64,000 nt of DNA from Mycoplasmopsis opalescens ATCC 27921 (GCF_000712185.1 NZ_KL544019.1:235948-299947), one strand, 5' to 3'. Positions 53,829 through 64,000 are shown, counted from the first letter of the stretch. Program-made: numbers and translations. The notes: generated by a model from the letters alone, not told the origin.

Positions 53829-54417
53829 AATTAGTTCATTTTTTAATTGAGATTATTCTCAAAAAAACCAAAATATCGCTTATTTTATAAATAGCATTCC
53901 TAAAAAATATTGTGCTTATTTTTTTCATATAATTTTTGGCGAATCAATTCGTCAAGATATAAAGTTTTGACTTTTTAAAAACCAACCTTTTTGCTTAGAT
54001 GATGAAGATTTATATAATAATTTTTTATCAATGGCACATGAAATTTGTTCGAAATTTTCATATAACCATGGTAGCGCCTCTTTTAAAACATATATTAAAA
54101 ATAGTATTAAATTTTTCGTTTTTTCTGAATTCAAAAAGCTTCAAAAGAAGCAATTAAAATTCGAAACATCTTTCTATAGACAATTAGAACATGAGGAATT
54201 TATTGATAAAAGTTCCTTGCAGCAAATCAACCGTACCATAGCGCTTTTGGACAAAAAATTATTTTTATCATTTTTAAATAAAAAAAATCCTGAGTTGCTA
54301 AAAAAACTAAACCTAGTTTTAGATGAAAATAAACGTAGGTTTATGTCTGCACAACTACAAAATAAAATAATACAATCTTTTAAAAATAAATTTAATTATT
54401 TCTATAATGAAAAATAG
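53806..54417 (+). CDS. Putative divergent sigma factor, SigH-position gene
   Basis: A 203-residue protein I do not recognise directly. It starts at ATG 53806 within the end of rlmB (23-nt overlap). The gene lies between rlmB and rpmG-secE-nusG, where Bacillus has sigH. Residues 66-125 resemble sigma region 2: a helical stretch (LYNNFLSMAHEICSKF) followed by GSASFKTYIKNSIKFFVF and basic KKLQKKQLKF, compared with SSFKSFAELCITRQI of SigH. Residues 148-196 could be a degraded region 4 (ELLKKLNLVLDENKRRFMSA, then NKIIQSFKNKF). The basic C-terminus fits DNA binding. The two UGA Trp codons lie in the first 60 residues. It could also be a non-sigma HTH protein. Confidence 0.5.
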
Positions 54418-54484
54418 AAAGATTATGTAAAATATAACAAAGTGCCTTGGGCACTTTTTCAAATGGAGTTTATTAAAATAAATA

Positions 54485-54490
54485 TATAAT
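54485..54490 (+). promoter_or_regulatory. rpmG copy 2 -10 box, leaderless geometry
   Basis: TATAAT, AGTTTT, then ATG 54497. Confidence 0.6.
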
Positions 54491-54496
54491 AGTTTT

Positions 54497-54646
54497 ATGG
54501 AAAAAAGAAAAGTAACACTGTGCTGCGAAAATTGTTTAAGAATGAATTATGTAACGAATAAAAGCAGAGGAAATGAGCAAAGATTGGTAATGAATAAATT
54601 TTGTTCATATTGTAGAGCTAAGACACTTCACAAGGAGGAAAAATAA
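54497..54646 (+). CDS. rpmG: 50S ribosomal protein L33 (copy 2, zinc-type)
   Basis: A 49-residue protein starting MEKRKVTLCCENCLRMNY, with CENC and CSYC pairs. It sits before secE as rpmGB does in Bacillus. Its stop overlaps the secE start (TAATG). Unlike copy 1 (35888-36040), it lacks the FVCQEC type motif, but both keep four Cys; I count the second pair as zinc ligands. Confidence 0.88.
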   Translation: MEKRKVTLCCENCLRMNYVTNKSRGNEQRLVMNKFCSYCRAKTLHKEEK

Positions 54647-54855
54647 TGACAAAGGTTGAAAAAGTAAAAAATAAAAAACGTAAATATTGAATTAGACGTT
54701 TTGTGAAAGAAATTAAACGTGTTCGTTATCCTTCTCAAAAGACTAATTGAGTTTCATTTGCTCAAATACTAATTTTTGCAGTTATTTTTACTGCTGTTGT
54801 TACAATTTTTTCAACATTAGTGTCACTTTTATGAAATGTAATTGGAGTTAAATAA
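54646..54855 (+). CDS. secE: Preprotein translocase subunit SecE
   Basis: A 69-residue single-helix SecE. A basic amphipathic N-terminal part (KYWIRRFVKEIKRVRYPS) precedes the membrane helix (about 43-66, FAQILIFAVIFTAVVTIFS). UGA Trp codons at three sites. It starts in the last base of the rpmG stop (coupled). Typical position before nusG. Confidence 0.93.
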
Positions 54856-54867
54856 TTGGAGGTTTTT

Positions 54868-55473
54868 ATGGATAAAAAATATTTATGATATATGGTTAGC
54901 ACCATCACTGGCAAAGAAGATCAAGTTGTAGAATCATTAAAAAATAGAATTATTTCAGAGCAAGTTGAAGAATCTTTTGATATGGATGCAACGGAAGATG
55001 GAGCATTCAAAATATTTAAAAAACCAGTTTTAACACCAAAAGAAGCTGCTAAAAAATTAAATGGTGAACCATATAAAATTAAATGAGCAAATATGTATAG
55101 TGGATATATTTTTATTCATATGGATATGACCGATAGGGCTTGATATGTGGTTCGTAATACACAATATGTAACCGGTTTGATTGGTTCTTCTGGTAAGGGG
55201 GCTAAACCTACACCTGTTCCTCTTTTAGAAATTAAAAAAAGCTTTAGACAAGAGCAAAAAATTAGAGAGGACTTCGAAGCCGGTCGTAACGAAACAACAT
55301 TTAAGGTTGGCGAAATAGTTGAAATTAATAATGGACCTTTTATTGGCAACGAAGGAAAAGTCATCCACGTTGATGAAAAAAATCAAAGAGCAACCGTTGA
55401 AATCGAATACTATGGTAGAAAAACCCCAACAGATTTTGAATATAAAGTTATAAAAAGCAAGGAAAATGAATAG
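54868..55473 (+). CDS. nusG: Transcription termination/antitermination factor NusG
   Basis: A 201-residue NusG. NGN domain: WYMVSTITGKEDQVVESLKNRI, WANMYSGYIFIHMDMTDRAWYVVRNT; KOW domain FKVGEIVEINNGPFIGNEGKVIHVD. UGA Trp codons in the NGN part. GGAGG precedes ATG 54868. It sits after secE, normal for bacteria. The stop codon is within a terminator hairpin. Confidence 0.95.
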
Positions 55474-55492
55474 TGTTTGGCACTATTTTTTT
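55469..55492 (+). terminator. Terminator overlapping the nusG stop
   Basis: AATAGTG (55469-55475), TTTGG, CACTATT (55481-55487), T run. The nusG TAG (55471-55473) is part of the stem. Confidence 0.8.
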
Positions 55493-55562
55493 ATAAAAAT
55501 ATTTAAAAGCCTTGGAACTAAAAACACCATAAAACAAGTATTTAAGAAACAAGATAAAATAA

Positions 55563-55568
55563 TATAAT
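55563..55568 (+). promoter_or_regulatory. dCMP deaminase -10 box, leaderless geometry
   Basis: TATAAT, six T, then ATG 55575. Confidence 0.6.
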
Positions 55569-55574
55569 TTTTTT

Positions 55575-56066
55575 ATGAAAAAAGATGCATTATATTGAGA
55601 CGGATATTTTATGGCTTTAGCTAAAGTATCCGCATTAAGAAGCAAGGATCCATCAACAAGAGTTGGCGCTTGCATAGTAAATGAAGATAAAAGGGTAATT
55701 TCACTTGGATATAACGGCATGCCTAAAGGTATTGATGATTCATTCCCTTGAGAAAGAGAAGGGGAGGATAGTTCAAAAACTAAATATGCCTATGTTATCC
55801 ATGCTGAAATGAACGCAATCTTAAATAACCACCAGTCATTAAAAGGTTGCACCTTATATACCTCGCTTTTCCCTTGCTCTAATTGTGCAAAAACTGTTGC
55901 GCAATCAGGTATAGAAAAAGTTATCTATGAAGACGATAAATATACTGGAACTCTTGATGATGATATTGCAAGAAAAATTTTAACAACTGCTGGAATAAAA
56001 TTTGAAAAAATTAGCATTCCAACTGATGTTTCAATAAACGTTGGCGATGAACAACATCATATCTAA
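55575..56066 (+). CDS. Deoxycytidylate deaminase-family protein
   Basis: A 163-residue zinc deaminase of the dCMP/ComEB type. HAEMNAI is the active His-Glu; PCSNCAK supplies the zinc cysteines. It turns dCMP to dUMP, feeding thymidylate synthesis, or a related deoxycytidine step. N-terminal GYNGMPKGIDD is the substrate loop. UGA Trp codons near 55600 and 55750. No ribosome site; TATAAT is 6 nt before the ATG. Confidence 0.9.
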
Positions 56067-56080
56067 AAACACTGTGGTAC
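56067..56080. repeat. Half-copy of the ACTGT-core palindrome
   Basis: AAAAACACTGTGGTACAA right after the deaminase stop; only the left arm and core are seen, the rest is replaced by the terminator. Confidence 0.45.
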
Positions 56081-56106
56081 AATAAAAAAAGGCAAATTGC
56101 CTTTTT

Positions 56107-56111
<5 letters not shown>
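56081..56111. terminator. Bidirectional terminator deaminase / serS
   Basis: 15-bp arms 56081-56095 and 56097-56111 (AATAAAAAAAGGCAA and reverse) around one base. The serS stop codon (56107-56109) lies inside the right arm. Confidence 0.85.
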
Positions 56112-57381
<1,270 letters not shown>

Positions 57382-57505
57382 AGATCCTCCTAATGTTATA
57401 TTTTACATCTTTATATATTTAAATTTAATATATACTATTGTACTTTATTTTTTATTATATAATAGCACTTGAGTTAAAGCACAAAACCATCAATAAGGAG
57501 GAACA

Positions 57506-57655
57506 ATGAGTATCAGAACATACCAACCCAACAAAAGAAAACATATTAAAGTTCATGGCTTCCGTGCAAGAATGGCTACTGCTAATGGTCGTAAAGTCTT
57601 AGCAGCGCGTCGTGCAAAAGGAAGAAAGAGATTGACTGTTTCAGACGCTAAATAA
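57506..57655 (+). CDS. rpmH: 50S ribosomal protein L34
   Basis: A 49-residue basic protein: [20 protein letters not shown], then [20 protein letters not shown], typical L34. AAGGAGG 6 nt before ATG 57506; TATAAT at 57458-57463. In many bacteria rpmH lies beside dnaA, but serS is beside it here. Confidence 0.97.
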   Translation: MSIRTYQPNKRKHIKVHGFRARMATANGRKVLAARRAKGRKRLTVSDAK

Positions 57656-57676
57656 TTTTCAAATAGTGAGTTTTAA

Positions 57677-58021
57677 ATGAAAAAGATCTATCGTTTAAGA
57701 AAAAATTGAGAGTTCGCAAACATTATGGAAACAAACCATCAAGTTCTTAACCGGCACTTGATAATTTATTTTTTACCTGCTAAAGAACTTAAAGTGGGTA
57801 TTGTTACGCCAAAAAAGTTTTGTAATGCGGTATTAAGAAATTATTACAAAAGGCAAATGAAATCAATTATTCACGATCTCAATATTTATAACTGAAAATT
57901 CCATATGGTTGTAATCTTGCGTAAAGATTTTTTAAATTTAGAATTTGCAAAGAAAAAAAATATAGTTAAAAACTTATTAGAGACAATTGAAAATGAATCA
58001 AACAAGGTCAGAAAAATTTAA
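57677..58021 (+). CDS. rnpA: Ribonuclease P protein component
   Basis: A 114-residue protein that helps the RNase P RNA bind pre-tRNA. LRKNWEFANIM (UGA Trp), GIVTPKKFCNAVLRNYYKRQMKSII is the RNR region. Follows rpmH by 21 nt, usual order. Overlaps yidC by 29 nt. Confidence 0.94.
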
Positions 58022-59918
58022 CTTTTTTAATAGTGGAACGCCAGGGTCAACCAATAAAAAAGAAAAATCAAAAAAAACATGAAAACGAATCTGGTTTTGA
58101 ATAAAAGTAGTCATCTATGTCCTTTTATTTGCTCTAACTTTAACAGGCTGTGTTCAGTCGTTTGTGATTAGAAGTTCAAGTTTTACTGGTGCAGGAACTG
58201 AATTTTATACAAGCAAAGAAAAAATTGCTCCTTTAGTTGCTTCTTACCAAAAATCAACAAAAAGCAAATCATCATGCCCTTCTACTGACGGCAAAAAAGC
58301 CACAAAACACAATGTTAAATTAAAAGATGGACAATTTATTTCATATGAATACAATACTGACATCAACTATCATTTAGCATATAAAAATTTCAAAGATGAA
58401 TTAGAGGCATTACAAAAACAAACAAAGGCTGATGACGGAGAATATGGAAAAATTAAATCAACCAACTCAGCTATACAATTCGTTAATGAAAAACAAGAAT
58501 TAGAAAATAAAAATCAACCTATTTATGCACTTGGCGAAGGTGCACAAAAACGTTACTTATATTTAAACTCAACATCAACTAAATACACAAGTATTTATAA
58601 CCAAAACTATAGCAATATCCAAACTATAGACAGTAACTTTAAGTTCGAAAACCTTTTCTACTATGATAAGTTAACTGACACTTATCGAAAACAAGGTCAT
58701 AACTACATTATTGTAAGCAAATTTAAAGATAGTGAAAATAAAGACCAAGAAAAGGCTTATCACGTTAAATCTGTTGGAGTTTTCTTTAAACCAGAATTAG
58801 CGGCTAATAACCCTTCATTAATTTATGCTCGAGATATTTTGGAAACTTTATACAAGAAAACTTTCGTCGAAAATACCTATTACACAGATGTTTTGGGAAC
58901 ACCAGAAGAAATTAACAAATTAATTAAAGGTGTTGCTGATGGAAATGTTTATCAGCTTTCGCCTGATAAATATCATGCTTTAAATAATTACATTACAACT
59001 TTAAATGCATATTTAAAAAATGTTGGATTTGAACAACTTAAAGCTAACCCAGACAAAACTTCGTTTGGTCATGAATTTACCAAATTAGATAGTAAATTGC
59101 CACATTCGGAAGCTGAACAAATAGCATTCTATAGTTATAAATCTGTTTTTCCATATGGTCCATTCTTCTGGATATTCTCATATCCAATTGGTTTCTTAAC
59201 TGCTTCTCTTCGTGAAAATGCTGCAGATGCAGGTGGTTGAACCACAGTTGGTGCCTTAGTATTAGCTGTTTTAATAACTCGTATAATTGTTTTAGCTTTC
59301 ACTTGAAAGGCAACAGTTACTCAATCAAGACAAGAAGACTTGCGTGTTAAAAAAGCGAAAATTGATGCTAAATACGCAGAATTCCAAAACAATAAACAAA
59401 TGAAGCAACGTCAACAAATGGAAATTCAGGAACTTTATAAAAAGCATGGAGTAAATCCATTTGATTCGTTCTTATCAATCTTGATCGCCTTCCCTGTTTT
59501 CTTTGCTATGTGGCGGGTTATTCAATCAATCCCTGAAATGAAATCAACCCACTGGTTGGGAATGAGTTTCTCAGCCACATCATATAAACAATTATTTAAT
59601 GGTGAATGGCAGTATTTATGAATACTAATTGTTTCCGCAGTTGTTCAAGTTCTTTCACAATTTATGCCTAGAATTTTAACTTACAAAAAAGCTAAACAGC
59701 GTACAACAGTGGAAGAAAAAGCCGCAATGCGCAAAAGCAACAGAATGCAATATATTATGATGGTTATGTTTGTATTTATGTCTGTAGCATTCTCTTGTGG
59801 TGTTCAAGTTTATTGAATCTTAACTTCAACATGACAAATTATTCAGACAATCACAATTCATTACATCAAGAGATCAGATTGATTTAGAAAAAAATACGCC
59901 GTTAAACCAATTTTATAG
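57993..59918 (+). CDS. yidC: Membrane protein insertase YidC
   Basis: A 641-residue YidC/Oxa1 protein. It begins with a basic region, a hydrophobic segment (about 34-52) ending in LTGC (Cys53), possibly a lipobox as in Gram-positive YidC, then a large extracytoplasmic domain (about 60-395) and the conserved insertase helices from WIFSYPIGFLTASL to the end, with VNPFDSFLSILIAFPVFFAMW. UGA Trp codons occur near 58078 and elsewhere. Starts 29 nt inside rnpA. A perfect 20-bp palindrome terminator follows. Confidence 0.93.
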
Positions 59919-59942
59919 CAAGCTAGCTTGCTATTTTTTTAA
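59915..59942 (+). terminator. Terminator after yidC, perfect 20-bp palindrome
   Basis: ATAGCAAGCT and AGCTTGCTAT (59915-59934), then T7. The yidC stop TAG (59916-59918) is in the left arm. Confidence 0.85.
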
Positions 59943-60046
59943 ACCTAGAAAACAAAAAAATATTAAAAAACTCCATTTTTACAAGCTATAAATATAAAAA
60001 AATAATAAAATAATAATAATTAAAAAATCATTAAGGAGAATATAAA

Positions 60047-61027
60047 ATGAAAATCTTTAGAGTTAAAGAAACAAGTCCATACATCACTTTGCCTATTGAA
60101 AATCTAATGGCTAATGACCCTGATTTAACCGGTGATATTTTGCTCATTTATCAACACGATAATGCCATAATTATTGGTAATAACCAAAACGCATATGAAG
60201 AAATTAATCGCCAATATGTTCAAGAAAAACAAATTAAATTAGCCCGTAGATTATCTGGTGGTGGAGCAGTTTACCACGATTTAGGAAATATTAACTTTAG
60301 TTTCATTACTGACTATGATCATAAGGGAGGTTATGAAAAATTCTTAGCTCCAATTATCGATTTCTTGCGTTCACTAGGCTTAAATGCTGAATTTCATGGA
60401 CGTAATGACGTTCATGTTAACGGTTGCAAAATTAGTGGAAATGCTCAATATTTGGCTAAAAATAGAATAATAAGCCACGGAACCCTACTTTTCGATGTTG
60501 ATTTAACTAAGCTTTCATTAGCTTTAAACCCAGCTAAAATCAAATATGAATCACGTGGTATTCAATCGATTAGATCCCATGTAACCAATATTTTAGATGA
60601 GTTAAAAGAGAAAATTAGCGCAGAAGAATTCATCACCAAACTTATTAATTATTTTGTTAGTCACGCTAATGGTGAATTTTTGGAAATTCCATATGCAAAA
60701 TATGAAACAAAATTAAAAGAATTAACAGAAAAATTTTCAAAAGATGATTGAATTTTTAATAGAGCAGCTACTTTTACCTTCCAAAATGGAGCAAAATTCC
60801 CTGGAGGTGTTGTGGTTGTTAAAGGAAATATTGAAGAAGGCGAAATTAAAGAGTTAGTCTTTGAAGGCGACTTCTTATCGAAAAAAAATATTCACGACAT
60901 TGAAGGATTGTTTAAAAATGTTCCCCTTAGGGAAACTAATTTGAGAGAAATTTTTGAGAAATTTGATTTCGAAAACTACTTTGGCACAGTCACAAAAGAT
61001 GAAATTATTGAGTTGTTATTAGGATAG
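60047..61027 (+). CDS. lplA: Lipoate-protein ligase
   Basis: A 326-residue ligase joining lipoate to E2/GcvH lysines. RRLSGGGAVYHDLGNINFSF (pieces RRLSGGGAVYHD and GNINFSF) holds the lipoyl-AMP loop, followed by GRNDVHVNGCKISGNAQY and HGTLLFDVDL, with the C-terminal accessory domain (about 240-326). UGA Trp at about 60749. AAGGAGAAT precedes ATG 60047. Its stop is 1 nt before the next gene. Confidence 0.95.
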
Positions 61028-61028
61028 A

Positions 61029-61862
61029 ATGTTTAAAAAGAAAATAGAAATAAATGGTGAGATAATTAACTATATTGGTGAATTTGAAAATTCCAATTTA
61101 CCAATTCTATTGTTTTTTCATGGTTTCGGGGATGACAGCCAAAGGGCTTTAAGTTTATTCCCAATCAAAAGAAATTTTCAAATTTTTGCTATAGATTTTC
61201 CTGGTTGTGGAGAGAGTTCAAACATTACTAAAACTCCTATGCTACAGCATTTTCAAGAAACTGCGTCGTTATTTATTCAAGAAGTTTTTAAAGACAAAAA
61301 TATTTATATAATGACTCACTCGATGGGTTTATATAGTGGTCTTTACTGCAATAAAACTTTAAAAAATATTAAACATATATTCCTTGTGGCTCCTCCTTTA
61401 ACTATAAAAGTTTTAAATGATGAAGAAAAACAAATGGTAATCAATATTATGCTTCCTAAAGATGGTTTATCTTTTTTGAAAACATATGAATTACTTTTTA
61501 GCGAGGAAGAAAGGAAATCATCATTTTCATCTGAAACAAAAAATAGACTACTCAATACTCCTAAAATCTTCTTTGAAGAGAGGTCAAGAAAATTCAGTAG
61601 AATGTTGACAACAGAACTAATGGATAGTGTTAAAGTATCCAAATTTATGCAAAAATATTTGAAAAATACTTCTAATTGCACAGTTTTTTTAAGTAAGCAA
61701 GATAATTTCACAAATTACAGCGAAGATATTCATTTGCTTAAAAAATATAAGATTGATTTTATTGAATTAAATGATCTTGGGCACGCTATGTTTTATAAAG
61801 GTGCAGCACGAATTTGTAAATTCGTTAATTTTATGATTATTAAAAAAGAGGGAATGTACTAA
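61029..61862 (+). CDS. Alpha/beta-hydrolase
   Basis: A 277-residue alpha/beta-hydrolase fold. The oxyanion segment FFHGFGDD, nucleophile THSMG (Ser97 region; first Gly of GxSxG is Thr), and C-terminal Asp (SKQDN) and His (GHAMF) complete a triad. Substrate unknown; esterase or lipase are possible. It directly follows lplA and overlaps the next gene by one base (TAATG). No signal peptide, so cytosolic. Confidence 0.85.
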   Translation: MFKKKIEINGEIINYIGEFENSNLPILLFFHGFGDDSQRALSLFPIKRNFQIFAIDFPGCGESSNITKTPMLQHFQETASLFIQEVFKDKNIYIMTHSMGLYSGLYCNKTLKNIKHIFLVAPPLTIKVLNDEEKQMVINIMLPKDGLSFLKTYELLFSEEERKSSFSSETKNRLLNTPKIFFEERSRKFSRMLTTELMDSVKVSKFMQKYLKNTSNCTVFLSKQDNFTNYSEDIHLLKKYKIDFIELNDLGHAMFYKGAARICKFVNFMIIKKEGMY

Positions 61863-62587
61863 TGTGGCTTTACAATTTATTTAATTTAAATAATGACTCA
61901 AAAGGTACTGTAGCGCTCGTTTTCGGTGTTATTGCTATTTTTACAACCGCTTTTATTGGGTTGCCTCAACTTATTGTGCTTCTTAAAAACAAAAAAACAT
62001 CTGCAAATACACCTTATTATTCTTATTGAATTTTTTATGTAGGTTTAATTGGTTGAATTTTTATTGGTTCATATGATTATTCAGACCCAAAATTATTAGC
62101 TTCAGCATATACAAATATTATAGCTGGCCTAATTTACACCTTAACTATGATTTTTCTTTATAGATATTCAACTGGAAAACGAAGAAAATTCTGATATATT
62201 CCCCTAATTATTACCGTAGCAATCACTCTAACATCTTCGATATTGGCGATTATAGGTATAGTTTACGAATTCCATATGAATGAAAAAATATTCACAGTTG
62301 TAATTCAAATTGTTCCGGTTGTTACCACTTTATCATTTTTCCCTCATTTAATTAAAGGCTTCCAAAATAAAAAATTTGATGGTATTTCTGAATGAATGTG
62401 TGGATTATTTATAACAACAAATGTGTTTTGAAATTGCTATTGATTCTCAATGGTGGCTATAAAAGGGTTGACTCCCGCTTTGATTTCAACCATAATATGG
62501 CAAACATTTTCATTATTAATTTATGCATCAATACTTTTTGGAATTATTAAATATCAACCAAAAAAACATAAAAGTTTAAAAAAATAA
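61862..62587 (+). CDS. PQ-loop-type membrane transporter-like protein
   Basis: A 241-residue, about seven-helix membrane protein. A PQ motif is seen in FIGLPQLIVLLKNKKTSANTP (helix 1 and after) and a second related pattern in TTLSFFPHLIKGFQNKKFDG; PQ-loop repeats are typical of SWEET/PQ-loop exporters. UGA Trp codons are frequent. It overlaps the hydrolase stop by one base, so the lplA-hydrolase-PQ unit is co-transcribed. Substrate unknown. Confidence 0.7.
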
Positions 62588-62594
62588 CTATAAT

Positions 62595-62620
62595 ATATTC
62601 CTAACTGGAATATTTTTTTA
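62595..62620 (+). terminator. Terminator after PQ-loop gene
   Basis: ATATTCC (62595-62601), TAACT, GGAATAT (62607-62613), T7. Confidence 0.8.
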
Positions 62621-62630
62621 TGGAGGAAAT

Positions 62631-63611
62631 ATGTATAAAAGCAAATTATCAATAAAAGAAACTCAGCTAGCCATACAAAATTTAAAATTTTATTTTACTA
62701 AGCGATTAAATAAAAACTTAAATTTAGTTCGAGTATCAGCTCCATTATTTGTTACCTCTGAATCCAAGATAAACGATGGTTTGAACGGTGAAACCCCCGT
62801 GCTTTTTTTACCTCCGGCTCTTAATAAGCAAGTGGAAATAGTTCACTCTTTAGCCAAATGAAAAAGAACTGCGCTAAAAAAATATAATTTTAATTTATAT
62901 GAGGGAATATGGACGGATATGAATGCTATTCGCCAGCACGAGGTTCTTGATAATACTCATAGTATTTATGTCGATCAATGAGATTGAGAAATGATAATTG
63001 ACAAAAATGACCGTACTACAGCATTTTTGGAAAAAATTGTTGATAAAATTTATTCATCTATTTTAGAAGTTGAATCCAAAATTATTAGTGAGTTCCCGAC
63101 CTTAAAATCTAAACTACCTAAAAAACTTTTTTACATTTCTACAAATGAACTGGAAAAAAAATATCCGGACTTGTCCCCTGAACAAAGAGAAGATGAAATA
63201 GTAAAAAAACATAAAGCTGTTTTTATAAGTGAAATCGGATTTAATTTAAAAAATGGAAAACCACATTCTAGCCGTGCTTTTGACTACGATGACTGGCTAT
63301 TAAACGGTGATCTAATCTTCTATGACGAATTAAATGATCGTAATATTGAAATATCATCAATGGGAATCAGAGTTAATCGAGAATCATTGTTAAATCAAGC
63401 TAAATTTAAAAATATAGATCCAATTGCTTTTTCATCATACCACATGCAAATTTTGAACAATGAATTGCCTCTCACTATCGGCGGAGGAATCGGTCAAAGC
63501 CGACTATGTATGTACATTTTAGAAAAAAAACATATTGGCGAAGTGCAGGCTAGTTTGTGGCCAGATGAAGTAATTGAATCATGTGCCAAAGAGAATATTA
63601 ATATTTTGTAG
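62631..63611 (+). CDS. asnA: Aspartate-ammonia ligase (asparagine synthetase A)
   Basis: A 326-residue class II-synthetase-like enzyme: L-aspartate + NH3 + ATP to asparagine. Seen: [61 protein letters not shown] and [31 protein letters not shown] Trp at 62859-62861 and elsewhere. GGAGG precedes ATG 62631. Last gene before an IS element. Confidence 0.95.
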
Positions 63612-63649
63612 ATCTTGAATTTGAAATTAAAAAACACAAAAAAATGATA

Positions 63650-64000
63650 TGTACCCAGAATCCTGGACACATATTTATTAACTAGGCAACAACACAAATG
63701 GATGTTTTCCTGTATTTTACAGGAGGCATCCATTTTGTTTTTGCCTGAATTCTTTTATTGTTATAATAATCCATATATTCATCTACAGCTTTTGAAAAAG
63801 ATTGGAAAGATTCAAAGTCTTTTTCAAAACCATAATACATCTCATTTTTCATTCTACCAAAGAAAGTCTCCATAATACAATTGTCATAACAGTTTCCCTT
63901 TCTAGACATTGATTGAATAATCCCTTTTTCTTTTAATCTGCTTCTGTAATAAGCATGTTGATACTGTCACCCTTGATCAGAGTGAAATATTAAGCCTTCA
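63650..64000 (-). mobile_element. IS3-family insertion sequence, 3' end
   Basis: The element boundary is near 63650, starting TGTACCCAGAATCCTGGACA, the likely terminal inverted repeat of an IS3/IS150-type element ending in TG/CA. The transposase runs off the window. Target duplication cannot be judged because the other end is outside. Confidence 0.75.
63682..64000 (-). CDS. IS3-family transposase, C-terminal part
   Basis: The reading frame enters from the right edge; the last 105 codons are present. It has FHSDQGWQYQH (second catalytic Asp), GNCYDNCIMETFFGRMK (catalytic Glu), the C-terminal YNNKRIQAKTKWMPP motif typical of IS3-family orfB/fused transposases. UGA Trp in DQGW. The gene stops at 63682-63684, 32 bp from the element end. 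Confidence 0.9.

Noticed and set aside
57382..57505. Possible replication origin next to rpmH
   Set aside because: rpmH-rnpA-yidC often neighbours oriC, but dnaA/dnaN are absent, serS is adjacent, and I see no DnaA-box cluster. The one TTATCCACA (51613-51621) lies inside parE.
63003..63030. Another ACTGTA-type palindrome inside asnA
   Set aside because: The sequence codes for the conserved [10 protein letters not shown] part of AsnA, so the resemblance is explained by coding constraint.

Overview
The window is a gene-dense, AT-rich stretch of a mollicute (mycoplasma) chromosome. In-frame UGA codons are read as tryptophan throughout: almost every long gene here is cut by TGA under the standard code, yet continues with family-conserved sequence after it. 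The wall-less lifestyle also shows in lipobox-bearing surface proteins, a SecA without its C-terminal zinc tail, and salvage enzymes in place of synthesis pathways. The mix of genes (two RNase J paralogues, tandem deoxynucleoside kinases, AsnA, LplA, repeat-built lipoprotein) fits the hominis-group mycoplasmas; this placement is inference. I see no tRNA, rRNA or CRISPR array.

Layout. 1-3695 (-): a large periodic-repeat lipoprotein, cut by the window edge. 3997-5320 (+): rpsP-trmD-rplS. 5521-6780 (+): DUF4143-type ATPase behind a duplicated hairpin. 6871-7713 (-): YwaF-like membrane protein. 8041-10194: tex. 10418-13323: divergent trmB and clpB, with a CIRCE operator at the clpB start site. 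13448-15093: prs-rsmG. 15190-17567: three overlapping genes of unknown function, the first probably a small HTH protein. 17588-18406: HAD phosphatase. 18492-23256 (-): secA, a hypothetical gene, gpmI. 23479-28512 (+): dnaX-ybaB-recR-tmk-holB-rsmI. 28716-31611: an RNase J paralogue without catalytic residues, then a DNA adenine methyltransferase flanked by two copies of the RNase J gene's 3' end. 31720-36040: DUF402 protein, e(P4)-like phosphatase lipoprotein, ftsY-ylxM, a first rpmG. 36121-42604 (-): stand-alone 5'-3' exonuclease, dnaE, a small membrane protein, catalytic-type RNase J. 42706-45000 (+): hprK-lgt, rpmB. 45044-51746 (-): tdk, two tandem deoxynucleoside kinases, parE-parC. 51843-55473 (+): cysS-rlmB-[sigma-like gene]-rpmG-secE-nusG. 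55575-59918: dCMP deaminase, serS (-), rpmH-rnpA-yidC. 60047-63611: lplA, alpha/beta hydrolase, PQ-loop protein, asnA. 63650-64000: end of an IS3-family element.

How the genes connect. Membrane-protein biogenesis is well represented (secA, secE, ftsY, ylxM, yidC, lgt), together with the lipoproteins that depend on it. DNA maintenance (dnaE, dnaX, holB, recR, exonuclease, parC/parE) sits with nucleotide supply (prs, tmk, tdk, two dNKs, dCMP deaminase). Translation and RNA genes make up much of the rest.

Most notable: (1) an unrecognised 203-residue protein in the exact slot that sigH occupies in Bacillus (between rlmB and rpmG-secE-nusG), with sigma-region-2-like and region-4-like segments; (2) a methyltransferase gene inserted with a 75-bp duplication of the rnj 3' end; (3) a repeated promoter geometry, a TATAAT-like box exactly 6 nt before ATG, implying leaderless mRNAs; (4) a family of intergenic palindromes with an ACTGTA/TACAGT core; (5) a coupled three-gene cassette with an HTH-like leader gene.
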